This document shows positions 54,067 to 63,760 of a stretch of DNA of 64,000 nt, one piece after another; position 1 is the stretch's first letter; every line of letters starts with the position of its first letter. This DNA comes from Burkholderiales bacterium (GTDB lineage Bacteria; Pseudomonadota; Gammaproteobacteria; Burkholderiales; UBA6910), in NCBI GenBank assembly GCA_026005015.1, contig BPKG01000002.1:310001-374000 (forward strand), given 5' to 3'. The position numbers and the translations under genes were made by a program. Under the pieces are notes generated by a model. That model did no database searches. It was not told the DNA's origin and saw nothing but the letters and a program-made list of their open reading frames with translations.

Positions 54067-56010
54067 ATGCTCGATCTGGAGCGCGTCTTCGCCGAGGACG
54101 GGCCCCTCGCCCGCCGCATTCCCCACTATCGTGCCCGGCCCCAGCAACTGGAGATGGCGAGCGTCATCGCCCGAGCCATCGAGGAGCGCCGGATCCTGGT
54201 GGTGGAGGCGGGCACCGGCACGGGCAAGACCTTCGCCTACCTGGTGCCCGCTCTAATCCGCGGCGGCAAGGTGATCCTTTCCACTGGAACCAAAACGCTC
54301 CAGGACCAGCTCTACCACCGGGACCTGCCCACGGTGCGGGCCGCCCTGGGGCTTCCGGTGACCGTGGCCCTGCTCAAGGGACGCGCCAACTACGTGTGCC
54401 AGCACCATCTGCAGCGCAGCCTAGCGGAAGCTCGCTTCGCCAGCCGGGAAGCGGCGGCCCACCTCGAGCGGGTGCGCCAGTTCGCGGCCGTTTCCGGGAC
54501 CGGGGACCGGGCGGAGCTACCCGATGTGCCCGAGGACTCCCCCGTGTGGCCAGCGGTCACGTCCACCCGGGACAATTGCCTGGGGACCGGCTGCCAGTAT
54601 TACGACCGCTGTTTCCTCATGCGGGCCCGGCGCGAAGCGCTGGCGGCGGACGTGGTGGTGGTGAACCACCACCTCTTTTTCGCCGACCTGGTGCTGCGGG
54701 ACGTGGGCGTCGCGGAGCTCCTGCCCGCGTGTAACACGGTGGTGTTCGACGAGGCTCACCAGCTCCCGGAGACCGCCACCCTTTTCTTCGGCGAAAGCGT
54801 AGGAAGCGGTCAATTGATCGAGCTGGCCCGGGACGCCCGGGCGGAAGGCGCGGCGGCGGCCCGGGACTTCCAGCGCCTGCCCGAGGCGGCCCAGGCCCTG
54901 GACAAGGCCGCCCGGGATCTTCGCCTGGCGGTGGGCGAGGCCCCCGGCCGGTGGCCCGCCCGCCAGGCCATGGAGCGGCCCGGGTTTGGCCCCGCGCTGG
55001 ACGCAGTGGCTGAGGCCCTCGCGCGGCTCGAGCGCCTGCTGGAATCCCAGGTGGCCCGGGCCGAGGGCCTGGCCCATTGCCATGAGCGGGCGGCGCGACT
55101 CTCGGCCCTTCTCGTCCGCTGGCGGTCGGAGGAGGCGGACGAGTCGGTGCGCTGGGTGGAGGCCTTTCATCAGGCGCTGCAGCTTCACCGCACGCCCCTT
55201 TCGGTGGCCTCCGTCTTCAGCCGGCAGATCGCGAGCCCGCCCCGGGCGTGGATCTTCACCTCGGCCACCTTGTCCGTCGCCGGCCGCTTCGACCATTACT
55301 GCCGGGAGCTGGGGCTCGACGGGGCGGCCACGGCGAGCTGGGAAAGCCCCTTCGATTACCCGAACCACGCCCTCCTATACCTGCCCGAGGGACTGCCGGA
55401 GCCGGCCCATTCGGACCACACCGAGGCGGTGACCCGGGCGGCGCTGCCGGTGCTCAAAGCGAGCCGGGGACGGGCGTTTCTCCTGTTCACCTCCCTCAAG
55501 GCCATGCAGCGGGCCCACGGGCTGCTCAAGGAAGCCCTGGCGCGGGAGGGCCTGGACTATCCCGTGCTGCTCCAGGGGGAGGGATCCCGCTCGGCCATGC
55601 TGGAGCGTTTCCGCAACGCGAAGCACGCCATCCTGCTCGGGAGCCAGTCGTTCTGGGAGGGCGTGGACGTGCCAGGGGAGCAGTTGTCCGTGGTGGTGAT
55701 CGACAAGCTGCCCTTCGCGCCGCCCGACGATCCCGTGTTCGCCGCCCGGCTCGAGCATTTGCGGGCGGCGGGGGGCAACCCGTTCAACGACTATCAGCTC
55801 CCGGAGGCGGTGATCACCCTGAAGCAGGGCGCGGGACGCCTCATCCGCAGCGAGACCGACCGGGGGGTGCTCATGATCTGCGATCCGAGGCTCCTCACCC
55901 GCTCCTACGGCCGCCGCATCTTGGCGAGCCTGCCCCCCATGGGACGCACCCGCCGCCTCGAGGAGGTGCTGGCCTTCCTCACCTCTCCGGGCCATACTCG
56001 TAGAGAATGA
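54067..56010 (+). CDS. ATP-dependent DNA helicase, DinG/YoaA family
   Basis: This superfamily 2 XPD-like 5'-3' helicase (647 residues) has Walker A EAGTGTGKTF, Walker B FDEAHQLPE (DEAH), and four Cys for an iron-sulfur cluster (NYVCQHHL, DNCLGTGCQYYDRCF). The C-terminal helicase motifs are FLLFTSLKAMQRAH, LGSQSFWEGVDVPGEQLS and GAGRLIRSETDRG. Its length and short insertions fit YoaA rather than DinG. It acts in repair of DNA structures or forks. Confidence 0.92.
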   Translation: MLDLERVFAEDGPLARRIPHYRARPQQLEMASVIARAIEERRILVVEAGTGTGKTFAYLVPALIRGGKVILSTGTKTLQDQLYHRDLPTVRAALGLPVTVALLKGRANYVCQHHLQRSLAEARFASREAAAHLERVRQFAAVSGTGDRAELPDVPEDSPVWPAVTSTRDNCLGTGCQYYDRCFLMRARREALAADVVVVNHHLFFADLVLRDVGVAELLPACNTVVFDEAHQLPETATLFFGESVGSGQLIELARDARAEGAAAARDFQRLPEAAQALDKAARDLRLAVGEAPGRWPARQAMERPGFGPALDAVAEALARLERLLESQVARAEGLAHCHERAARLSALLVRWRSEEADESVRWVEAFHQALQLHRTPLSVASVFSRQIASPPRAWIFTSATLSVAGRFDHYCRELGLDGAATASWESPFDYPNHALLYLPEGLPEPAHSDHTEAVTRAALPVLKASRGRAFLLFTSLKAMQRAHGLLKEALAREGLDYPVLLQGEGSRSAMLERFRNAKHAILLGSQSFWEGVDVPGEQLSVVVIDKLPFAPPDDPVFAARLEHLRAAGGNPFNDYQLPEAVITLKQGAGRLIRSETDRGVLMICDPRLLTRSYGRRILASLPPMGRTRRLEEVLAFLTSPGHTRRE

Positions 56011-56029
56011 AGCCGATGAGGAGACGCCG

Positions 56030-56413
56030 ATGGAACAGCTTCCGGAAAACGTCCAGACCCTGCTCAAGGACCTGCGCGTCTATCTCGCCAACAGCAACGA
56101 CCCGTGGGAATCCCGGCGGGCCCTCATGTACCGCATCAACGAGGTGATCGGCGGTGGGGAATCGGAGGTGTTCGTGGCCAACGTGCGGGAGCTGTCCCGC
56201 ATCGGCGCGAGCTACGCCGAGATGATGCAGACCTTCCAGCGCCTCTTGACGTCCTACTCGGCCGGCGGCGCCACCGCGGACCTTTTCGCCCGGGCGTTCG
56301 CTCCCAACCCTTTTGCCGCCGCCCCGATGAACGAATTCCTGCGCCAGCTCACCGAGCTCTTCAACGCCCAGTCGGCGGCGCTGCGGGGAGGGGAGACGGG
56401 GAAGAAAGGCTAG
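56030..56413 (+). CDS. Conserved-looking hypothetical protein
   Basis: The 127-residue soluble protein begins MEQLPENVQTLLKDLRVYLA and seems all-helical, with a hydrophobic C-terminal stretch (GGATADLFARAFAPNPFAAA). I do not recognise a family. It is preceded by GAGGAGA at a good distance and follows the helicase by 19 bp, so the two may be one unit. No membrane segment or catalytic motif stands out. Confidence 0.65.
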   Translation: MEQLPENVQTLLKDLRVYLANSNDPWESRRALMYRINEVIGGGESEVFVANVRELSRIGASYAEMMQTFQRLLTSYSAGGATADLFARAFAPNPFAAAPMNEFLRQLTELFNAQSAALRGGETGKKG

Positions 56414-56486
56414 CCCGGATGGACACGGATTTTCGCGGACGAAGGCGGCGTTACCCGCTCATCCATGGTTGATTCCGAGACGGGTG

Positions 56487-57860
56487 TCAGCCTGCTGCCG
56501 TCCGCGCGGCCTGCTGCGGCGCCCGTCCAACGGGGATGGCGCGCAGATCGTGGGTGTCCGAGCCGGTGATGGTCACTTCCACCAGGTCTCCCGGTTTGAG
56601 CCCGGACGCTCCCTCCACCCGCACGACGCCGTCGATCTCCGGCGCATCGCCGGGGCCGCGGCCCAGGGCGTGGCGCGGGGTCACCTGGTCGATCAGGACA
56701 GGCATCCTGGCGCCCACCTTGCGGGCCAGCCGCTTGCGGCTCACCCGCGCCTGGACCTCCATGAGACGCGAGCGCCGCGCTTCTTTCACCTCTTCCGGCA
56801 CGGGGTCGGGCAGGGCGTTGGCGGCGGCGCCCTCCACCGGCGAGTAGGCGAAGCAGCCCACCCGGTCCAGCTCGGCTTCTTCCAGGAACCGGAGCAGCGC
56901 CTCAAACTCCGCCTCCGTCTCCCCCGGAAAGCCCACGATGAAGGTGCTGCGGATCGTGAGCCCCGGCACCTGGGTCCGCCAGGCGCGGATGCGCTGGAGG
57001 TTGTCCTCGCCGCTGGCGGGGCGCTTCATGAGCTTCAAGATGCGCGGGCTCGCGTGCTGGAACGGCACGTCCAGGTACGGCAGGACCTTGCCTTCCGCCA
57101 TCAGGGGGAGCACCTCGTCCACATGGGGATAGGGATAGACGTAGTGTAGCCGGACCCAGACCCCCAGCCCGGAGAGAGCCCGGACGAGGTCGGCGAAGCG
57201 GGTCTTCACCGGCCGGCCGTTCCAGAAGCCGGTGCGGTACCTCACGTCCACCCCGTAGGCGCTCGTGTCCTGGGCGATGACCAGCAGCTCCTTCACGCCC
57301 GATTCCACCAGCGCCTCCGCCTCCCGCATCACCTCGCCGACGGGCCTGCTCACCAGGTCGCCCCGCAGGGACGGAATGATGCAGAAGGTGCAGCGGTGGT
57401 TGCACCCCTCCGAAATCTTGAGATACGCGTAATGGCGGGGCGTGAGCCGCAGTCCCTGGGGCGGCACCAGATCGAGGAAGGGATCGTGGGGCTTGGGGAG
57501 ATGGCGATGCACCGCCGCCATCACTTCGTCCAGGGCCTCAGGGCCGGTCACCGCCAGCACCCGGGGGTGGGTTCGTTGCACCAGCGTCCCCTTGGCGCCG
57601 AGGCAGCCGGTCACGATCACCCGCCCGTTCTCTGCCAAGGCTTCGCCGATGGCCGCCAGGGATTCCTCCACCGCGGCTTCGATGAAGCCGCAGGTGTTGA
57701 CCACCACCAGGTCCGCGCCGTCGTAAGTGGGCGCGATGTCGTACCCCTCCGCGCGCAGTTGGGTCAAGATGCGCTCGGAATCCACCAGGGCCTTGGGACA
57801 GCCCAGGGAGACGAAACCGACCCGGGGCGCGCGGCGGCGAAGGCGGCGGGCAGGAGACAT
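56487..57860 (-). CDS. rimO: Ribosomal protein S12 methylthiotransferase
   Basis: RimO methylthiolates Asp89 of ribosomal protein S12. The 457-residue protein has an N-terminal UPF0004 domain ([43 protein letters not shown]: three Cys for the auxiliary cluster), a radical SAM core ([19 protein letters not shown]) and a C-terminal TRAM domain. The [10 protein letters not shown] motif separates RimO from MiaB. It is followed on the minus strand after a gap by no other gene; its upstream neighbour is phaR. Confidence 0.96.
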   Translation of the reverse strand: MSPARRLRRRAPRVGFVSLGCPKALVDSERILTQLRAEGYDIAPTYDGADLVVVNTCGFIEAAVEESLAAIGEALAENGRVIVTGCLGAKGTLVQRTHPRVLAVTGPEALDEVMAAVHRHLPKPHDPFLDLVPPQGLRLTPRHYAYLKISEGCNHRCTFCIIPSLRGDLVSRPVGEVMREAEALVESGVKELLVIAQDTSAYGVDVRYRTGFWNGRPVKTRFADLVRALSGLGVWVRLHYVYPYPHVDEVLPLMAEGKVLPYLDVPFQHASPRILKLMKRPASGEDNLQRIRAWRTQVPGLTIRSTFIVGFPGETEAEFEALLRFLEEAELDRVGCFAYSPVEGAAANALPDPVPEEVKEARRSRLMEVQARVSRKRLARKVGARMPVLIDQVTPRHALGRGPGDAPEIDGVVRVEGASGLKPGDLVEVTITGSDTHDLRAIPVGRAPQQAARTAAG

Positions 57861-57886
57861 CGTGCTGCGAGCCAGGGGACGGCGCT

Positions 57887-58510
57887 TTAAGGGTTCTTCT
57901 TGCCCTGCTCCGTGGATTCACCCGCGCTCGAGGTGTCAGGCGCGGATGACGGCTTGGACTCGGGCTCGCTGGGCGTTTGGAAGCCGGGGAATGGGAAGCC
58001 GCCGAAGAGGTTGCGGGTCTGCTTCTGCAACTGCTGCTGCATTTCGAGGAACAGGTTGGCGCTTTGCTCCAGATAATTGGAGAGCAATCCCTGGATGGCG
58101 GGACCCTGGATCTTGAGGAACTGGGCCCAGGCGTCGGAGTTGAAAAGGGGATTCTCCCCGTACATGGCCTTGGATTGCTCCTGCAGCCGCTTCTGCATGT
58201 CGATGAAGGTCTGGATGTTCTTTTCCAGGTAACTGCCCATCATCCCCTGCATCGCATGGCCGTAGAAGCGGATGATCTGGGACAGCATGTCCCGGGAGAA
58301 CATGGGCACGCCCCCGCTTTCCTCCTCCAGGATGATCTGCAGCAGGATGCTGCGCGTCAAATCCTCGTTGGTCTTGGCGTCCACCACCCGGAATTCCACG
58401 TGGTCCAGAACGAGCTGCTTGACGTCGGCCAAGGTGATGTAGCTGCTGGCCGCCGTGTCGTACAGGCGGCGATTCGGGTACTTCTTGATGAGACGGACCC
58501 CTTCGCTCAT
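57887..58510 (-). CDS. phaR: PHA synthesis repressor PhaR
   Basis: PhaR represses phasin genes and binds PHA granules, so free PhaR is lowered when polymer is made. The N-terminal DNA-binding domain is [20 protein letters not shown] and the PHB-accumulation domain follows ([20 protein letters not shown]). A Gln-rich coiled region and a Ser/Pro tail follow. The start is ATG 58510 ([11 protein letters not shown]). A likely operator lies upstream of the divergent phasin gene. Confidence 0.93.
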   Translation of the reverse strand: MSEGVRLIKKYPNRRLYDTAASSYITLADVKQLVLDHVEFRVVDAKTNEDLTRSILLQIILEEESGGVPMFSRDMLSQIIRFYGHAMQGMMGSYLEKNIQTFIDMQKRLQEQSKAMYGENPLFNSDAWAQFLKIQGPAIQGLLSNYLEQSANLFLEMQQQLQKQTRNLFGGFPFPGFQTPSEPESKPSSAPDTSSAGESTEQGKKNP

Positions 58511-58644
58511 GGCGGCACCCGCAACAAAAGACAAATCAATATATTACAGAAAGCCTGCTATAAATACAGCAAGCCTGCGGACGCTCGGAACCGCCCGGGA
58601 GAACCGGGGCCGGGCAGCCTTTTTGCTGCGCTGCGCAATAATCC

Positions 58645-58674
58645 TTGACAGCAGCCTTTCCAACAGCCTACAAT
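58645..58674 (+). promoter_or_regulatory. Sigma70 promoter of the phasin gene
   Basis: TTGACA (58645-58650) and TACAAT (58669-58674) are 18 bp apart. This is a strong promoter by sequence, in keeping with an abundant granule protein. Confidence 0.8.
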
Positions 58675-58678
58675 GGAA

Positions 58679-58694
58679 TTGTGCAATGCAGCAA
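58679..58694 (+). promoter_or_regulatory. Possible PhaR operator
   Basis: TTGTGCAATGCAGCAA is a near-perfect palindrome of TTG-yTGCA core type, and it lies between the -10 and the phasin ATG. Similar TGC-rich palindromes are bound by PhaR in other proteobacteria. Confidence 0.55.
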
Positions 58695-58738
58695 CAAGGT
58701 TTTTTCGAGCATCCGCCGAAGGAGCAATGGAGGTTATC

Positions 58739-59293
58739 ATGGTCAAGATTCCTGAGCAGTTTTCCGATCTGGGCAAAGGCAACGTGGAAGCGGCCCTGAA
58801 GTTCGCCAAGCTGTCCATGGACAGCGCCGAGAAGCTGGTCCGCCTGCAATTGGAGGCGGCTCGCGCCGCGATGGAAGAGTACGCGAAAACCGCCTGCGCC
58901 CTGGCCGAGGCCAAGGACGTGCAGAGCGCGGCGAGCCTCAGGCTCAAGATCGCCGAGTCGAACATCGAGAACGCGCTCAAGTACGCCCGCAGCGTCTACG
59001 AAGTGGCCTCCCAAGCCCAGGGCGAGCTGGCGAAGCTGTTCGAGCAGCAGATGCAGAGCGTGGGCAAGGAAATGCAGGGCGCCCTGGAAAAAGCCAGCGC
59101 GGGCGCGCCGCCGGGCAGCGAGATCGCGGTCACGGCCCTCAAGACCACCATCGCCGCCGCTCAGACCGCCCTGGATACCATGACCAAGGCGGCCAAGCAG
59201 ATGGCAGAACTGGCGGACGCCGGCGTCAAGGCCGCCACCGCCGCCACCGGCGAGGCGGTCAAGAAAGCGACCGGCAGCGCCAAGAAGGACTGA
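58739..59293 (+). CDS. phaP: Phasin family PHA granule-associated protein
   Basis: Phasins coat PHA granules and set their size. The 184-residue protein is helical with the Phasin_2 pattern: MVKIPEQFSDLGKGNVEAAL, KLVRLQLEAARAAMEEYAKT and TKAAKQMAELADAGVKAATA, ending in an Ala/Lys-rich tail. The ATG at 58739 follows GGAGG by 5 bp; an earlier in-frame ATG at 58727 is less likely. A strong promoter precedes and a strong terminator follows. Confidence 0.9.
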   Translation: MVKIPEQFSDLGKGNVEAALKFAKLSMDSAEKLVRLQLEAARAAMEEYAKTACALAEAKDVQSAASLRLKIAESNIENALKYARSVYEVASQAQGELAKLFEQQMQSVGKEMQGALEKASAGAPPGSEIAVTALKTTIAAAQTALDTMTKAAKQMAELADAGVKAATAATGEAVKKATGSAKKD

Positions 59294-59350
59294 AACGGCT
59301 CCTCCTCCTCCTTTATCCTGGGGACTCTCTCCTCAGATAAAGGAACTGAC

Positions 59351-59382
59351 GCCCCGGTGGGCAACCACCGGGGCTTTTTTTT
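59351..59382 (+). terminator. Rho-independent terminator of phasin gene
   Basis: A perfect 10-bp stem GCCCCGGTGG / CCACCGGGGC with a GCAA (GNRA) tetraloop is followed by eight T. It lies 58 bp after the phasin stop. Confidence 0.93.
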
Positions 59383-59428
59383 GGATGGCGAAAGGAGAGA
59401 CCGCGGGCGTGGAGAACGCCCGTTTCCC

Positions 59429-60172
59429 TCAGTACATGTGCTGTCCGCCGTTGATGGCGAAGTTGGCCCCCGTCACGTAGGCTGCTTCGTCCGAAGCGAG
59501 GTAGGCCACCAGGCCGGCCACTTCCTCCGGCTTGCCCAGGCGTCCCACCGGGATCTGGGGCAGGATCTTGCTCTCCAGCACATCTTGGGGGATCGCCAGG
59601 ACCATCTTGGTACCGATATAGCCCGGCGAGATGGTGTTGACCGTCACCCCCTTTTTCGCCACTTCCAGGGCCAGCGCCTTGGTGAAGCCGTGCATGCCGG
59701 CCTTGGCGGCCGAGTAATTGGTCTGGCCGAAGGCGCCCTTCTGGCCGTTCACCGAGGAGATGTTGATGATGCGGCCCCAGCCCCGCTCCACCATGCCGTC
59801 GCACACCTGCTTGGTCATGTTGAAGCAGGAATCCAGGTTGGTGCGGATCACCGCATCCCAATCGGCCTTGGTCATCTTCCTGAAGGTCATGTCCCGGGTG
59901 ATGCCGGCGTTGTTGACCAGGATGTCCACCGGCCCCACGTCTTTCTGCACCTGCTGCATGGCGGCCGCGCACGACTCGTAGTCCGCCACGTCCACCCCCA
60001 CGGTGTAGAACGTGTAGCCCTTGGCCTTCATTTCGGCGGTCCATTCGGCCACTTTCTTGTTGCCCGGAGAGTGGGTGGCGACCACCTTGCAGCCCTGGTC
60101 GGCAAGCCGCATGCAGATGTATTCGCCCAGCCCGCCCATCCCGCCGGTGACCACTGCGACTCTTTGTGCCAT
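59429..60172 (-). CDS. phaB: Acetoacetyl-CoA reductase
   Basis: PhaB reduces acetoacetyl-CoA to (R)-3-hydroxybutyryl-CoA with NADPH, giving the monomer for PHA. It is a short-chain dehydrogenase of 247 residues with VTGGMGGLGEYICMRLADQG (cofactor), NNAGITRDMTFRKM, and the catalytic SSVNGQKGAFGQTNYSAAKAG (Ser, Tyr, Lys). It follows phaC after 58 bp. No phaA thiolase gene is in the window. Confidence 0.95.
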   Translation of the reverse strand: MAQRVAVVTGGMGGLGEYICMRLADQGCKVVATHSPGNKKVAEWTAEMKAKGYTFYTVGVDVADYESCAAAMQQVQKDVGPVDILVNNAGITRDMTFRKMTKADWDAVIRTNLDSCFNMTKQVCDGMVERGWGRIINISSVNGQKGAFGQTNYSAAKAGMHGFTKALALEVAKKGVTVNTISPGYIGTKMVLAIPQDVLESKILPQIPVGRLGKPEEVAGLVAYLASDEAAYVTGANFAINGGQHMY

Positions 60173-60230
60173 GGTATGTCCTCCTGTGGTTGCTCCGGTA
60201 CTGCGAGAAATCGGCTTGGGACGGCCTCGC

Positions 60231-62079
60231 TCATTCGAACCGCGCTTTGACGTAGCTCCCGGGCGCCGGCTCGATGGGGGGATAAGCTGGGCTGCCGACC
60301 CCCGCGGGCGCCAGCACGGTGGGGCCGCTGCGCCGCTTGATCCAGCGGATCCAGTGCTTCCACCAGCTTCCGGGCACGGAGCGGGCGCCCTCCAGCCAGC
60401 CCTCGGGAGTGGCCGTCGGGAACTTGTTGATCCAGTAGTTGCGCCGGTTCTTCGACGCCGGGTTCACCACCCCAGCGATGTGGCCGCTCGCCGTCAGGAT
60501 GAAGTCAATTCTGCCAGAAAGCAGCCGCGCGCTGGCATAGGCGGCGCGCCACGGCACGATGTGGTCCTCCTTGGCCGCCAGGAAGTAGGTAGGAACGCGT
60601 ATCTTTCCCAGGTCCACGGGCACGCCGCAGAGGGTGAGGGCGCCTGGTGTCTTCAGCTCGTTCTGCAGGTACATGTGGCGCACGTACCAGCAATAGAGGG
60701 CCCCCGGCAGGTTGGCCCCGTCGCTATTCCAATAGAGGAGGTCGAAGGGGGGCGGCGTCTCCCCCAGCAGGTAGTTGTGGACCACGTAGTGCCAGATGAG
60801 ATCCTGGGGACGCAGGCTGGCGAAGGCGGCGGCCAGCTCCGCGCCCCGCATGACCCCGCTTTCCCGGTACTCGGCTTCCTTCCTCGCCACGTAGGCTTCG
60901 TCGATGTACACCGAGATCTCCCCCGGGTCTCTCGAAGTCCAGCATGGTGGTGAGGAAGGTGGCGCACTTCACCCGCTGTCCCCCCGGGCGGCCAGCACCG
61001 CCAGCGGCGGTGGCGAGCAGCGTGCCGCCGACGCAGAAGCCCAGCAGGTTCATCTGGGGCGCGCCGGCGACGGCGCCCACCACTTCCATGGCCTGGAACA
61101 CGGCCCGCTCCAGGTAGTCCTCCCAGGTGAGACGTCCCAGCTCGGGGGGGATGTTGCGCCAGGAGATGAGAAACACCGTGAGCCCGTTTTCCACCGCGAA
61201 GCGCACGAAGGAATCCTCGGGCTGTAGGTCCAGGATGTAGTACTTGTTGATGAAGGGGGGCACGATGAGCAGGGGCAGGGCGTGCACCCGGGGCGTCGAC
61301 GGTGCGTACTGGATGAGCTGCATGACCTCGTTCTGGTAGATCACTCCGCCCGGCGTGATGGCCAGGTTGCGGCCCACCTCGAAGGCCGATTCGTCGGTCA
61401 TGGAGAGGCGCCCTTTCTCCAGGTCCGCGAGGAGATTCCTCAGGCCCCGCAGCAGGCTCTCCCCTTCGGTTTCCACTGCCCGCTTCAAGGCTTCCGGATT
61501 GGTGGCGGGGAAGTTGGCGGGGGAGAGCGCCTCGATCCACTGGCGGGTGAAGAACTGCACCTTGCGCTTGGCCGCTTCATCCAGGGGAAGCTGGGCCGCG
61601 GCGGCGTTCAACCATTCCGCGTTGAGCAGGTAGGCGCGCCGCAAATAGTCGAAAAGGGGTTCCCGGCGCCATTCTGGGCTGCGGAAGCGCCGGTCGGGCT
61701 TGGCTTCTTCTTTGTCGCTTTCGGCGCCCAGTTGCCCCGCCAGCAGGCGCATCCACAGCGCCAGGTGGCGCTGGCCGTAGCGGTTCTGCAGGTCGAGCCA
61801 CCGTTCCAGCTCGTGGGCGAGCCCGGCCGTCACGGCGCTCAGGATCTCCCCGCCGGCCAGGGGCGGGCGGTGGAGGGCCTTGAGCAAAACGGTGGGGTCC
61901 AGCGCTACCTTCAGCGTCGGGGAAGCCTCCGGGACGGGAGCGCCAGCACCCTTTGCGGCCTGCGCCTGGGGTTCGTTCTCGCGGGGGGCGGGGCCTTTCG
62001 CTGGTCGGCCCGCGTCCATCGTCCCTCCGGAAGAAGAGGCCGGCGCAGCGGGCCCAGCCGAATGATCGGGCGCAGCCAT
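60231..62079 (-). CDS. phaC: Class I poly(R)-hydroxyalkanoic acid synthase, one frameshift near 60925
   Basis: PhaC joins (R)-3-hydroxyacyl-CoA into polyester at the granule. The catalytic triad is visible: Cys in MNLLGFCVGGTLLA, Asp in FLAAKEDHIVPW and His in TASGHIAGVVNP. The frame breaks in a run of five G around 60925-60930; with four G the text reads LDFERPGEISVYIDEAYVAR across the joint, so this is probably a base-call error. The Ala/Pro-rich N-terminal 50 residues are variable. Repaired length of about 615 residues is normal for class I. Confidence 0.92.
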
Positions 62080-62148
62080 GGGGTGAATGTGCGGTGAAAG
62101 GCGCGGGGACGCAACCCCAGCTATTCTTGGCGCCGCCTCTTTGGCCTG

Positions 62149-62928
62149 TCAATGGGCGTGGCCGCCCACCAGCGCCCCGACTGCCCAGATCGATCCCACG
62201 CCCAGGGCGATCAGCAGCACCTGGATGGCGCCGGCCTTGAGCGCCGGCGTACGGTGCAGGTCCGGGATCAGGTCCGCCACCGCCACGTAGATCATGCTGG
62301 CGGCGGCAAACCCGAGGAGCGGCGGCACCAGCTCCCGCATGCTCTCCAGCCCCGCGTAGCCGATCAGCGCCCCCAGGAGCATGGCCATGCTGGAGAGCAG
62401 GTTGAAGAGCAGGGCCTTGGCCTTGCTGAAACCGGAATGGAGCAGGACCAGGAAGTCGCCGGCTTCCTGGGGAATCTCGTGGGCGATGATGGCCAGCGCC
62501 GTGACGATGCCCAGGTGCAGGTTGGTGAGGAAGGCGGCGGCGATCAGCACCCCGTCGACGAAGTTATGGATGGTGTCGCCGATGAGGATGAGGATGCCGC
62601 TGCGGATGCGGGCCCCGGGCAGGAGCGCCGGGTCGTGGCCGTCCGAATGGTGGGTGTGGTGGTGGCGCCACAGCACCAGCTTCTCCAGCACGAAGAACAC
62701 CACGATGCCGAGGAGCACGATGCCGCTCGTCTGCTCGATGCTCCTGCCATGGGCCATGGCTTCCGGCAGCATCTCCAGGAACGCTGCGCCGAGGAGCGCC
62801 CCGATGGCGTAGCTCACCAGCCAGGGAATCCAGGCGGCGCGGGCGGCGAGGGTGAGGGCTCCCGCCACCAGCACGCTCAAGAGGCCGCCCGTGAGGCTGG
62901 CGGCGATGATCCAGGCAAAAGGGGACAT
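62149..62928 (-). CDS. ZIP-family metal cation transporter
   Basis: The 259-residue protein has eight membrane helices with the ZIP metal-site motifs GDTIHNFVDGVLIAAAFL (helix IV) and ALAIIAHEIPQEAGDFLVLL (helix V). A histidine-rich loop WRHHHTHHSDGHDP precedes helix IV and would bind Zn or Fe. It imports divalent cations such as zinc. Start ATG 62928 gives a full-length protein. It lies between phaC and pgeF. Confidence 0.9.
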   Translation of the reverse strand: MSPFAWIIAASLTGGLLSVLVAGALTLAARAAWIPWLVSYAIGALLGAAFLEMLPEAMAHGRSIEQTSGIVLLGIVVFFVLEKLVLWRHHHTHHSDGHDPALLPGARIRSGILILIGDTIHNFVDGVLIAAAFLTNLHLGIVTALAIIAHEIPQEAGDFLVLLHSGFSKAKALLFNLLSSMAMLLGALIGYAGLESMRELVPPLLGFAAASMIYVAVADLIPDLHRTPALKAGAIQVLLIALGVGSIWAVGALVGGHAH

Positions 62929-62975
62929 GGAAAGGGCGCAGCGGCGAAACGGCGCATTATAGCCGCACCGCAGGC

Positions 62976-63755
62976 TCAATCGGTGAGCCACACCAGCGCC
63001 ACCGTGCGGCCCGGTGACGCCGGTCGCGCCGGTACGAATAGAAGCGCTGCGGGATCGCTGAAGGTGCAGGCCGCCTCCCCGGTCGACCGCCCGCACCCCG
63101 CACGCCGTCCAGCCGCTGCCGCGCGAGCAGCGTAGCAGGTTGGCGAGCCACCTGCCGTTGTCCCGCGGCAGCGAAGGCGAACGCGGCCCGCGCGTCGCGC
63201 GCGCAGGAACGCCTCGCCGCACCTCGTCGCCCACCTCGAAGCTGTCCGGCCCGATGGCGGGGCCCCAGCCACGCCAGCAGCCGGGCGGGATCCGCCTCGC
63301 GGTCGCGGCCACCGCGCTGCTCGACCACGCCGGCCGCCAGTCCCCGCCAGCCGGCGTGGGCGATCGCCTACCACGCGTGGCGTCCCGCGTCGCAGAGCAG
63401 GACCGGCAGGCAGTCCGCCACCTGCACCGCGCACAGACCACGCCGGGCGTCGCGGGTCGACGGCGGCATCGGCCTCTTTCTCCTCGGGCGGTGCCGACCG
63501 GGCTGCGGCTCGGGTCGAGGCGGGCCACCGTCGGCGCCGTGCACCTGCCGGAGCCAGCGCGGCTCGGCCGGCAGGCCTCCGCCGCAGCCGCGCGCCGGTT
63601 CTCCGCGACGTGCTCCGGCGGTCGTCCCCCACGTGCTCGCTCGAGGTTGAGCGACGCGTACGGGCCGCTGGCTCACGCCGCCCGCTCCGCGTGGTGACGA
63701 GCGCCCGCACCCGGCGCGGCGCGGGCCAGTCCGGGATGATCGCGGCGGAGCGCAT
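62976..63755 (-). pseudogene. pgeF: Polyphenol oxidase/peptidoglycan editing factor PgeF, densely frameshifted
   Basis: ATG 63755 begins [20 protein letters not shown], then TTRSG, the start of the YfiH/PgeF family. Fragments in three frames carry EPRWLRQVHG, VCAVQVADCLPVLLCDA, AWLGPAIGPDSFEVGDEVR, NGRWLANL and ALVWLTD, in order. At least five frame changes are needed in 780 bp, so low sequence quality near a contig end is more likely than decay. The family removes oddly placed L-Ser in peptidoglycan precursors. Its position between rluD and phaC is common in betaproteobacteria. Confidence 0.8.
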
Positions 63756-63760
63756 CGCCG